Below are positions 9,405 through 17,129 of a stretch of 64,000 nucleotides of DNA, piece after piece (the first letter of the stretch is position 1; each line of letters opens with the position of its first letter). The DNA lies in contig NZ_LACC01000016.1 in the NCBI RefSeq assembly GCF_000967965.1, forward strand, positions 1,951 through 65,950, in the 5' to 3' direction. This DNA is from Pseudomonas fluorescens (GTDB taxonomy: Bacteria > Pseudomonadota > Gammaproteobacteria > Pseudomonadales > Pseudomonadaceae). Both the position numbers and the translations under genes were made by a program. The notes under the pieces are model-generated. The model was not told the DNA's origin. It searched no databases and saw only the letters and a program-made list of their open reading frames with translations.

Positions 9405-9425
9405 GCCAGTTGAGAGGAGGGTCCG

Positions 9426-10292
9426 ATGAGCCATTTATCATCCCCGCGTGAAGAGTTCGAAACGGTTTTGCAGCCACTGACCAGCGTGCCGCTGGAGCGT
9501 GAACTACCCCTTGGCCAACGCCTGTGGCAGCAGGGCTGGTTGCGTAAAAGCCTGATCCTTGTGTTGCTCGCAGTGCTCTGGGAGGCCGTTGCGCGCTATC
9601 AGAACAACGACCTGCTGCTGCCGAGCTTTTTGCAGACCTCACACGCGCTGTACGACGGCCTGCTCAGCGGTGAATTGCTAAGCAAGGTGTGGATTTCCCT
9701 GGTGGTATTGCTCAAGGGCTATCTGATCGGCATCGTCCTGGCGTTTGCCCTGACCACACTGGCGGTGTCGACGCAGTTCGGTCGCGATCTGCTCAGCACC
9801 CTGACCTCAATGTTCAACCCCTTGCCGGCCATCGCCCTGCTGCCGCTGGCGCTGCTGTGGTTTGGATTGGGCCAGAACAGCCTGATTTTCGTGCTGGTGC
9901 ATTCGGTGCTCTGGGCACTGGCGCTGAACACCTACGCTGGCTTCCTCGGCGTCTCGGAAACCCTGCGCATGGCCGGGCGCAACTACGGCCTCAAGGGCAT
10001 GCGTTTCGTGCTGTTCATCCTGATTCCGGCGGCACTGCCGTCAATCCTCGCCGGGCTGAAAATCGGCTGGGCGTTTGCCTGGCGTACGTTGATTGCCGCT
10101 GAGCTGGTGTTTGGTGCGACCAGTGGCAAGGGTGGGTTGGGCTGGTACATTTTTCAGAATCGCAATGAGTTGTACACGGACAAGGTGTTTGCCGGGTTGG
10201 CGGTGGTGATTCTGATTGGGTTGCTGGTGGAGAACCTGGTGTTTGATTCGTTGGAGCGGGTGACAGTTAGGCGGTGGGGGATGGTGCGGTAA
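9426..10292 (+). CDS. ABC transporter permease, TauC/SsuC type
   Basis: This 288-residue membrane permease completes the importer. It has about six membrane segments and a recognisable EAA-type coupling loop (SETLRMAGRNYGLKGMRFVLFILIPAALPSILAGLKIGWAFAWRTL in the middle third). GAGGAGGG lies upstream of the ATG. It is the last gene of the operon and converges with the mini-RHS gene, whose end is 30 bases away. The family is sure and the substrate is not. Confidence 0.88.
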   Translation: MSHLSSPREEFETVLQPLTSVPLERELPLGQRLWQQGWLRKSLILVLLAVLWEAVARYQNNDLLLPSFLQTSHALYDGLLSGELLSKVWISLVVLLKGYLIGIVLAFALTTLAVSTQFGRDLLSTLTSMFNPLPAIALLPLALLWFGLGQNSLIFVLVHSVLWALALNTYAGFLGVSETLRMAGRNYGLKGMRFVLFILIPAALPSILAGLKIGWAFAWRTLIAAELVFGATSGKGGLGWYIFQNRNELYTDKVFAGLAVVILIGLLVENLVFDSLERVTVRRWGMVR

Positions 10293-10322
10293 AAATTGTT
10301 AATGGCGCGTTGGCAAATGCAA

Positions 10323-11393
10323 TCAGGTTCCTGGATTCCAGCGACGGTCATGGGCATTAGTTCTCCTCAGCGTTTGGCCACGCCGCACCTGTGCATTTCT
10401 GTTTACAACCTCTGCGGCTGGCAATGGCTGAACGGGAACCTGCTGAACAACCGGTGCCGGATGAGGTGCTGCAATATTGAGGTTTTCATACTGTGGTGGC
10501 CGCTGTTCCATGTGATAGACCTTATATTCCTGAGGGTTGAGCCCCGCAGCTAAAGTGTCTTTATTCGAGAGCATGCCGCCAGACTTTGCCTGGTTGTAGG
10601 TCGGTAGTCCTTCAGAGTTAGTCGGCTTTCGACCTGCGCTGCTACCGGCCTGACGAGGGGCGTTCGAGTTTGTCGCTCGTGGTACACGCCCACCCGATGA
10701 CCCTTGAGGCGAGGCAAAAAAGGAAGATCCAGGAAAACCGGGTGGCTGCTGCGGGTACGGCGTGGCCTGGACTCCGCTATGTAGCTCAGCTGCGTCGTTT
10801 GTCCAGCGGGGCAGGGACTTGGGGCCGGCAAGGTACCCGGTGGCGGAAAAAATACCGTCTAAGTCTTTTGTTTTCTGAATCGGTATGTGTTGTTGCAGGG
10901 TGCGTGCAGCATTGGCAGCAACCGTCGTATCGATTATGGGAAGTGGCCCTCCGGTCCGATAATTGGGTAAGCGAAACTTGAGTGATGCTTTGAAGTCGCT
11001 CGCTGCGAGCGCCAATGCTATCAGCGGGTTATGCCCTGTCGGATCCGACCTGTTCACCGGATCCCCCACGCAATACATATACGCATTCAACCCACCCCCA
11101 CGAAACGGACTCCAGCTGTCCGGACTGTGAAAACGCATCAATTGCGGGTTGTAGGCGCGGTAGCCGTTGCCCAGTAAATACCAGCCAATGTTGGCTTCAC
11201 GCAGTTGGCCATTGAACCCCAGCCCTGTCTCGACTTTCTGCTGCGCGGACTGCTCGCCGTAAGCTGAGTAGGCGATGGTTTGGGTCTGGCCGTCGACGAT
11301 TTCGCCAATGATGGATTGGCTGCGGTCGGTTGCCAGCAGCACTACCCGTGGTTCGCTGCGGTTGACTGGTTCATCAGGTTTGGCTTGGCTCAT
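10323..11393 (-). CDS. Short RHS repeat-associated core protein with a variable tail
   Basis: Residues about 15-120 match the RHS repeat-associated core (AYSAYGEQ, LGFNGQLREANIGWYLLGNGYRAYNP, MRFHSPDSWSPF, GGLNAYMYCVGDPVNRSDPTGH), which in long RHS proteins sits just before the toxic C-terminus. Here there is no upstream RHS shell: the protein starts about 15 residues before the core. The tail (about 236 residues) is rich in Pro, Ser, Asn and Gln, has a PPQY motif in RPPQYENLN, and matches no toxin fold I know. There is no signal peptide and no VgrG, PAAR or immunity gene beside it. Such orphan mini-RHS genes are common in plant-associated pseudomonads. It may be an effector, a recombination cassette or a remnant. 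Confidence 0.72.
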   Translation of the reverse strand: MSQAKPDEPVNRSEPRVVLLATDRSQSIIGEIVDGQTQTIAYSAYGEQSAQQKVETGLGFNGQLREANIGWYLLGNGYRAYNPQLMRFHSPDSWSPFRGGGLNAYMYCVGDPVNRSDPTGHNPLIALALAASDFKASLKFRLPNYRTGGPLPIIDTTVAANAARTLQQHIPIQKTKDLDGIFSATGYLAGPKSLPRWTNDAAELHSGVQATPYPQQPPGFPGSSFFASPQGSSGGRVPRATNSNAPRQAGSSAGRKPTNSEGLPTYNQAKSGGMLSNKDTLAAGLNPQEYKVYHMEQRPPQYENLNIAAPHPAPVVQQVPVQPLPAAEVVNRNAQVRRGQTLRRTNAHDRRWNPGT

Positions 11394-11709
11394 ATCGGGA
11401 GTTTCTTGGAATAAGTGGACTTGCCTTAAGTTCTACTCGCTTGAGCCCGGCTAGAGAACTATCAGAACTGATAGTGGTTCGAGTCGCACATTTGGGCCGG
11501 CGCAGATGGATGCGGTGACTGTCCGGCCGCTTTCGCGAGCAGGCTCGCTCCCACATTGGTTCTTTGTCGTACACAAATTTTGCGACCACCTTGGATTCCC
11601 TGTGGGAGCGAGCCTGCTCGCGAAGAGGCAGGTACAGTCAAAGCATCATTCGGAGGATGTTTGCTAGCATTGCATCTGACTCAATCAAGATCAGCCACGA
11701 GTGCTCACC
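11394..11709. other. Intergenic region with REP doublet, between mini-RHS and LysR genes
   Basis: The gap holds the promoter of the mini-RHS gene at its left end, a class A REP doublet at 11533-11623, and the promoter of the LysR gene at its right end. I see no coding feature. Confidence 0.5.
11533..11623. repeat. REP doublet, class A
   Basis: TCGCGAGCAGGCTCGCTCCC at 11533 is mirrored by its reverse complement ending at 11623, about 45 bases apart. The two 23-base arms are perfect inverted copies. This is the commonest REP class in the window. Confidence 0.88.
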
Positions 11710-12639
11710 ATGCAACTCCCAGACATGAACCTGTTGGTCGCCCTCGATGCTTTGCTCGACGAGGGCAGTGTGGTGGGCGCGGCGCGGCGGATGAGCCTGA
11801 GCCCGGCGGCAATGAGCCGGACGTTGACGCGCATCCGCGAAGCCATTGGCGATCCGATCCTGGTGCGCGCCGGCCGTGGTCTGGTGCCGACCCCCAAGGC
11901 GCTGGAATTGCGCGAGCAGGTGCGCAGTGTGGTGGAGCAGGCCGGGTTGCTGTTTCGTTCGGCTGATGCGGTGGAACTGAGTTCGCTGCGGCGGAGGTTC
12001 AGTATTCGGGCCAACGACTTCTTTGTCGGTGTCTACGGCGGCAAGCTGTTCGACACCCTTGATCGGCAGGCGCCGCACTGCGAATTGCGTTTCGTCCCGG
12101 AAGGCGATGGCGATGACGAGGCGTTGCGCGAAGGGCGGATCGATCTGAGTATCAGCAACACCCGGCCGTTGACCCCGGAAGTGAAGATTCAGAACCTGTT
12201 TTCCACCCACTTCGTTGGTCTGGTGCGTGAGGATCATCCGCTGCTGGACGATGAGATCACGGCTGAGCGCTATGCGGGTTATTCCCATATCAGCATGTCC
12301 CGGCGCGGCATCGCCCGAGGTCCGATCGATACCGCGCTCAATGCCCTGGGGCTGGAGCGGCGGGTGGCGGTGATCGCGCCGAGCTTTCATGCGGCGATGT
12401 TTGCCTTGCCCGATTCCGACCTGATTCTGCCTGTGCCCAAAGAGGCGCTGCTGAGCGTGCGACGGCTCGGTCTGAAGCTGCGCTCGTTCGACCTGCCGAT
12501 CCCGTTGCCGACCTTGATGCTGACCCAGGCCTGGCATCCGCGTTTCGACAAGGATCCGGCCCACCGCTGGCTGCGGGAAACGCTCAAGGCGTGTTGCGAT
12601 GAAACGTGGTTGGCCGCTCAACCTGAAAGTCACCGCTGA
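11710..12639 (+). CDS. LysR-family transcriptional regulator
   Basis: This 309-residue regulator has an N-terminal winged helix-turn-helix (MNLLVALDALLDEGSVVGAARRMSLSPAAMSRTLTRIREAIGDPILVR) and a C-terminal periplasmic-binding-like effector domain. The ATG at 11710 has GAG eight bases upstream and is preferred over a GTG at 11701. It is followed, after a terminator-like hairpin, by a codirectional MFS/HlyD/OMF efflux operon that it may control, though such regulators more often face their targets. The effector is unknown. Confidence 0.85.
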   Translation: MQLPDMNLLVALDALLDEGSVVGAARRMSLSPAAMSRTLTRIREAIGDPILVRAGRGLVPTPKALELREQVRSVVEQAGLLFRSADAVELSSLRRRFSIRANDFFVGVYGGKLFDTLDRQAPHCELRFVPEGDGDDEALREGRIDLSISNTRPLTPEVKIQNLFSTHFVGLVREDHPLLDDEITAERYAGYSHISMSRRGIARGPIDTALNALGLERRVAVIAPSFHAAMFALPDSDLILPVPKEALLSVRRLGLKLRSFDLPIPLPTLMLTQAWHPRFDKDPAHRWLRETLKACCDETWLAAQPESHR

Positions 12640-12641
12640 AC

Positions 12642-12679
12642 CCCTGTGGGAGCGAGCAAGCTCGCTCCCACAGGGTTTT
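12642..12679 (+). terminator. Perfect REP-type palindrome with T-run after the LysR gene
   Basis: The 16-base arms at 12642-12657 and 12660-12675 are perfect inverted copies with a two-base loop, followed by TTTT. The sequence is a class A REP core (CCCTGTGGGAGCGAGC) that here has the form of an intrinsic terminator, three bases after the stop codon. Confidence 0.75.
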
Positions 12680-12784
12680 GTATTGTTGCGTCAGACGCAC
12701 TTATAACCTGCTGATAAGTTGATTTTCGTCAGGCATCACGCTTCCTAGAATGCTTCGGTCTTTCCACGCCGGAGCTTGCAGTAC

Positions 12785-14317
12785 ATGACTTCCCTTACGG
12801 TCACGGCACCTGTTGCTGCGGCCAGCACGGCAGCCGCTCCAACCGTCTTCGGCCCGCGGATCATCATCGGCCTGGTAGGCGTATTGCTGGCGGTGCTGGT
12901 GTCGGGCCTGAACGAGATGGTGACCAAAGTCGCCTTGGCCGACATTCGCGGTGCGTTGGCCATCGGCTACGACGAAGGCACCTGGCTGGTCGCCTGTTAC
13001 ACCGCGACGTCAGTGGCGGCCATGGCGTTTGCGCCGTGGTGTGCGGTGACGTTCTCGTTGCGGCGTTTCACCTTGTGCGCCATCAGCCTGTTCACCCTGC
13101 TGGGTGTGTTGTGCCCCTTCGCCCCGAATTACGAAAGCCTGCTGTTGCTGCGCACCTTGCAAGGCCTGGCGGGCGGGGCATTGCCGCCCATGCTGATGAC
13201 CGTGGCCCTGCGGTTTCTGCCCGCCAATGTGAAGTTGTATGGCCTGGCCGGTTATGCCCTGACGGCGACATTTGGCCCGGGCCTGGGCACGCCGTTGGCC
13301 GGGCTGTGGACCGAGTATGTCGGCTGGCAATGGACCTTCTGGCAAATCATCGCGCCGTGCCTGACTGCCATGGCCGCAGTGGCGTATGGCTTACCCCAGG
13401 ACCCGCTGCGCCTGGAGCGCTTCAAGTCCTTCAATTGGCGCGGTGTGCTGCTGGGTTTTCCCGCCATCTGCATGCTGGTGATCGGCATCCTGCAGGGCAA
13501 TCGCCTGGACTGGTTCGAGTCGAACCTGATCTGCGGGCTGCTCGGTGGCGGGCTGTTGTTGCTGGTGTTGTTTTTGACCGGCGAGTGGTCGCAGCCGATT
13601 CCGTTTTTCAAGATGCAGATGCTCGGCATCCGTAACCTGTCTTTCGCCCTGCTGACCCTGGCGGGCGTGCTGGTGGTGTTGCAGGCGGTGATCATTATTC
13701 CGTCCAGCTACCTGGCGCAGGTCCAGGGTTATCGCCCGGTGCAGACCGCGCCGATCATGCTGCTGGCGGCGCTGCCGCAATTGATTGCGCTGCCGTTGGT
13801 GGCGGCGCTGTGCAACTTTCGCTGGGTCGATTGCCGCTGGGTGTTGGGCATCGGCCTGAGCATGCTGGCGCTGTCGTGCGTCGGCGGCTCGCAACTGACG
13901 TCCGCGTGGATTCGCGATGATTTCTATGTGCTGCAATGGCTGCAGATTTTCGGTCAGCCCATGGCGGTGTTGCCGCTGCTGATGCTGTCCACCGGCAGCA
14001 TCAGCCCGATGGAAGGGCCGTTTGCATCGGCCTGGTTCAATACCGTCAAAGGCCTGTCGGCAGTCATCGCTACCGGTGTGATCGAGGCGTTGACCACGGC
14101 TCGCCTGCATTTTCACTCGACCATGCTGGTCGACCGCCTCGGCAATTCGCCGCTGGCCGAGCACGACAGTGCAGGTCTCGCGCATCGTCTGCATGAGCAA
14201 GCGGTGGTGCTCACTTCCTCTGATCTTTACCTGTGCATGGCCGTTGTCGCCGTGACCTTGGTCCTGCTGATTTTCTGGCTGCCGACGCGGATCTATCCAC
14301 CGCGCGCACCGACCTGA
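12785..14317 (+). CDS. MFS drug-efflux transporter, DHA2 (EmrB-like) family
   Basis: This inner-membrane proton-driven exporter of 510 residues has about 14 predicted membrane segments, the DHA2 layout. Motifs include LNEMVTKVALADIRGALAIGYDEGTWLVACY at the first helix pair and LRTLQGLAGGALPPMLMTVALRF at the third. The ATG at 12785 has GGAG ten bases upstream. It is followed 26 bases later by a HlyD-type adaptor and then an outer-membrane factor, so it forms an EmrAB-TolC-like tripartite pump. Substrates cannot be told from sequence; hydrophobic toxicants are typical. Confidence 0.88.
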   Translation: MTSLTVTAPVAAASTAAAPTVFGPRIIIGLVGVLLAVLVSGLNEMVTKVALADIRGALAIGYDEGTWLVACYTATSVAAMAFAPWCAVTFSLRRFTLCAISLFTLLGVLCPFAPNYESLLLLRTLQGLAGGALPPMLMTVALRFLPANVKLYGLAGYALTATFGPGLGTPLAGLWTEYVGWQWTFWQIIAPCLTAMAAVAYGLPQDPLRLERFKSFNWRGVLLGFPAICMLVIGILQGNRLDWFESNLICGLLGGGLLLLVLFLTGEWSQPIPFFKMQMLGIRNLSFALLTLAGVLVVLQAVIIIPSSYLAQVQGYRPVQTAPIMLLAALPQLIALPLVAALCNFRWVDCRWVLGIGLSMLALSCVGGSQLTSAWIRDDFYVLQWLQIFGQPMAVLPLLMLSTGSISPMEGPFASAWFNTVKGLSAVIATGVIEALTTARLHFHSTMLVDRLGNSPLAEHDSAGLAHRLHEQAVVLTSSDLYLCMAVVAVTLVLLIFWLPTRIYPPRAPT

Positions 14318-14343
14318 ATGCTCCACTGTTACAGAAGGTTTTT

Positions 14344-15414
14344 ATGAACACTCAAGCAAAGCAGAAAGTCGCGGTGGCCGTGGCCGCCGCATTGGCCGTC
14401 GGCGTGTTGCTGTACCTGGCGATGCCCGGCCTGTTCGGCAAGCGTACCCAGCAGAACACCAACGATGCTTATGTCTCGGCGGATTTCACCCTGGTCGTAC
14501 CGCGGGTTGCCGGGTTTATCAGGCAAGTGCTGGTGGAGGACAACCAGCAGGTCACGGCCGGACAGTTGCTGGCATTGATCGATGACCGGGATCTACGCGC
14601 AGCCGCCGAGGCCGCCGATGCCGAAACGCTGGTGGCCAGGGCGCAACTGCAAAACGCCCGGGCGACCCTTGAGCGCCAGGCGTCGGTGATTGCCCAGGCG
14701 CAATCCTCGGTGGTTTCGGCCAAGGCGGAAATGGCCTTTGCCGAGCATGAACTGAGCCGCTACAACCACCTTGCCGGGGTGGGCGCGGGCACGGTGCAAA
14801 ATGCGCAACAGGCGCAAACGCGCATCGACCAGGCTTCGGCACGATTGGCCAATGCCACGGCGGTACTGGCGGCGGAACGCAAGCAGGTGGAGATCCTCAC
14901 GGCCCAGCGCGATGCAGCCGAAGGGGGCTTGAAACGGGCGCAAGCGAAGCTGGAAATGGCCAGCTACGAGTTGTCCTATACGAGGATCGTCGCGCCACAG
15001 GACGGCATGGTCGGCGAACGCGCGGTGCGGGTCGGCGCCTATGTCACTCCGGGCAGCAAAATCCTCGCGGTGGTGCCGCTGGCGCAGGCATACGTGATGG
15101 CCAATTTCCAGGAAACCCAACTGACGGATGTGCAACCGGGGCAGGCTGTGCAAGTGCGCGTCGACAGTCTGGGCGGTGCGGCATTGAACGGTCGTGTCGA
15201 AAGCATTGCACCGGCCACCGGGGTGACGTTCGCCGCAGTCAAACCGGACAACGCCACCGGCAACTTCACCAAGGTGGTGCAGCGGATACCGGTGAAGATC
15301 GTGCTGGAGCCGGGACAGTCGCTGGCCGAGCGCTTGCGGGTGGGGATGTCGGTGGAGGCGAGTATTGATACCGGCAGTAATGCGTCGTCTGTGCGTGAGG
15401 TGACTCAGCGATGA
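14344..15414 (+). CDS. HlyD/EmrA-family periplasmic adaptor
   Basis: This 356-residue membrane fusion protein has one N-terminal anchor (VAVAVAAALAVGVLLYLAMPGLF), then the EmrA-type lipoyl halves (NTNDAYVSADFTLVVPRVAGFI; SYTRIVAPQDGMVGERAVRVGAYVTPG) flanking an alpha-hairpin of about 110 residues. The ATG at 14344 is used; longer in-frame extensions lie inside the MFS gene. Its stop overlaps the next start as ATGA, so the adaptor and the outer-membrane factor are likely translationally coupled. Confidence 0.9.
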   Translation: MNTQAKQKVAVAVAAALAVGVLLYLAMPGLFGKRTQQNTNDAYVSADFTLVVPRVAGFIRQVLVEDNQQVTAGQLLALIDDRDLRAAAEAADAETLVARAQLQNARATLERQASVIAQAQSSVVSAKAEMAFAEHELSRYNHLAGVGAGTVQNAQQAQTRIDQASARLANATAVLAAERKQVEILTAQRDAAEGGLKRAQAKLEMASYELSYTRIVAPQDGMVGERAVRVGAYVTPGSKILAVVPLAQAYVMANFQETQLTDVQPGQAVQVRVDSLGGAALNGRVESIAPATGVTFAAVKPDNATGNFTKVVQRIPVKIVLEPGQSLAERLRVGMSVEASIDTGSNASSVREVTQR

Positions 15415-17012
15415 GTTTTCTCGATCGGAATATGTACCTGTGGCGAGGGGGCTTGTCGGATCGCCGCACCGCCCCGTTCGAGTGCGCAGCGCTCGCCAAA
15501 GCCAGGGCCGCTTCGCGACCCAACGGGGCGGTTCGGCGTTCCGACAAGCCCCCTCGCCACAAGAGACTCGTTCAGTCTGCGGTTTTGGCGTTGAACTTAC
15601 TGGCAGTCAGCGGCTGTACCGTAGGACCCGATTTCCAAAAGCCCGAAGCCACCGAAATCGCCGAATGGTCGAAACCATCAAAGGCAGCCGCCAGCCAGGC
15701 TGTCACCGAAACGATGACCGAGCGCTGGTGGGAAGTGTTCCACGACCCGAAACTCTCGGCCCTGAGCCAGCGCGCCCTGACCGACAACCTCGACCTGAAA
15801 CTGGCCAGCAGTCGCTTGCAGCAAAGTCGTGCAGTGCGTCAGGTCATCACCGCCGAGCGCTACCCCAACACGGCTGCCAGCGGTCGTTACGGACGCAACC
15901 GCAACAGTGGTGAAGGCCTGAACGATCCGTCAGGACACAACGGCCAATCCGCCTTCAACCTGTGGGATGCCGGTTTTTCCGCTTCCTGGGAGCTGGATTT
16001 CTGGGGCCGCGTGCGGCGGGAAACCGAAGCCGCCGACGCCAACCTGGAAGTCGCCGAGAACGACCGACGCGGCGTGCTGCTGTCGGTGCTGGCCGAAACC
16101 GCCCAAGACTACATTCAGCTGCGCGGTGTGCAGAACACCCGGCTCGTCACCGAGCAGAATCTCGACGTTGCCCGCCATAGCCTGAAACTTTCGCAACTGC
16201 GTCTGGCTGACGGTGTCGCGACGGATCTGGATGTCGCCGAAGCCGCCGCACAAGTGGCGGCCATCGAGTCACGCCTGCCCGCATTGGAGCAACGCCAGTG
16301 GCAACTGATAAACGCCTTGAGTCTGTTGATGGGCGAGCCGCCCCAGGCATTGGCGGTGGAGTTATCCACAGACGCACCGGTGCCACAAACGCCGCGTCAG
16401 GTCGCCATTGGGTTGCCCTCGCAATTGGCTGAACGTCGACCGGACATTCGCCAGGCCGAAGCGCGGCTGCATGCCGCCACTGCCAGCATTGGCGTGGCCA
16501 AGGGCGATTTCTATCCGCGAATCACCCTGTCGGGGAACATCGGCTCCCAGGCCATGCAGCTGAGCGATTTCGGCTCCTGGGGTTCGCGTTCGTTCGGGAT
16601 CGGCCCGCAATTCAGCTTGCCGCTGTTCGACGGCGGCCGCTTGCGTGGCGTGCTCCAATTGCGTGAAACGCAACAACAGGAAGCCGCTATCGTTTATCAG
16701 CAGACCGTGCTGCGTGCCTGGCATGAAATCGATGACCAGTTGACCGCCTACAACGCCAGTCAGTTGCGCCGCGACAGCCTGGCCGAGGCCGTGCGCCAGA
16801 ACCGCATTGCTCTGGACACCGCGCAACAACAGTACGTTGAGGGCGTGGTGGATTTCGTCACCGTACTCACCGTGCAAGGGGCGTTGCTGGCGACGCAGGA
16901 GCAGTGGGTCGAGAGCTCGACGGGCGTGTCGTTGGCGGCCGTCGGGTTGTACAAGGCATTGGGTGGGGGTTGGGAGTCGGTGTATCCGTTGGCTGAGATG
17001 GCGCAGCGCTGA
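15411..17012 (+). CDS. NodT-family outer-membrane efflux lipoprotein with a translated REP doublet
   Basis: This is the outer-membrane factor of the pump. The mature part starts at the lipobox LLAVSGC, followed by TVGPDFQKPE, the usual NodT opening, and has two OEP domains ending GGGWESVYP. Codons about 11-50 are an intruding REP doublet (15439-15561, 123 bases, exactly 41 codons). It puts a basic stretch (WRGGLSDRRTAP ... GAVRRSDKPPRH) between the start and the signal peptide core KRLVQSAVLALNLLAVSGC. No good start exists between the REP and the lipobox, so the REP seems to be translated. Whether export still works is uncertain. The gene overlaps the adaptor gene by four bases. Confidence 0.83.
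   Translation: MSFLDRNMYLWRGGLSDRRTAPFECAALAKARAASRPNGAVRRSDKPPRHKRLVQSAVLALNLLAVSGCTVGPDFQKPEATEIAEWSKPSKAAASQAVTETMTERWWEVFHDPKLSALSQRALTDNLDLKLASSRLQQSRAVRQVITAERYPNTAASGRYGRNRNSGEGLNDPSGHNGQSAFNLWDAGFSASWELDFWGRVRRETEAADANLEVAENDRRGVLLSVLAETAQDYIQLRGVQNTRLVTEQNLDVARHSLKLSQLRLADGVATDLDVAEAAAQVAAIESRLPALEQRQWQLINALSLLMGEPPQALAVELSTDAPVPQTPRQVAIGLPSQLAERRPDIRQAEARLHAATASIGVAKGDFYPRITLSGNIGSQAMQLSDFGSWGSRSFGIGPQFSLPLFDGGRLRGVLQLRETQQQEAAIVYQQTVLRAWHEIDDQLTAYNASQLRRDSLAEAVRQNRIALDTAQQQYVEGVVDFVTVLTVQGALLATQEQWVESSTGVSLAAVGLYKALGGGWESVYPLAEMAQR
15439..15561. repeat. REP doublet, class B, inside a coding sequence
   Basis: Arms of about 40 bases (starting TGTGGCGAGGGGGCTTGTCG) are inverted copies with two mismatches around a 43-base centre. 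The same class occurs at 52476-52579 and 57929-58056. Its 123-base length keeps the reading frame of the surrounding lipoprotein gene. Confidence 0.88.
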
Positions 17013-17129
17013 CGGTGCAGCCGCCGGCTATCGCTTCATTATCGGGTCAGCATCGACGTTGCTCGGTTTGACGCGCTAAAGTGATGCGCAAGTAATCTGG
17101 CTCTTCACTCAACGTCGCAAGGGGAGGCA

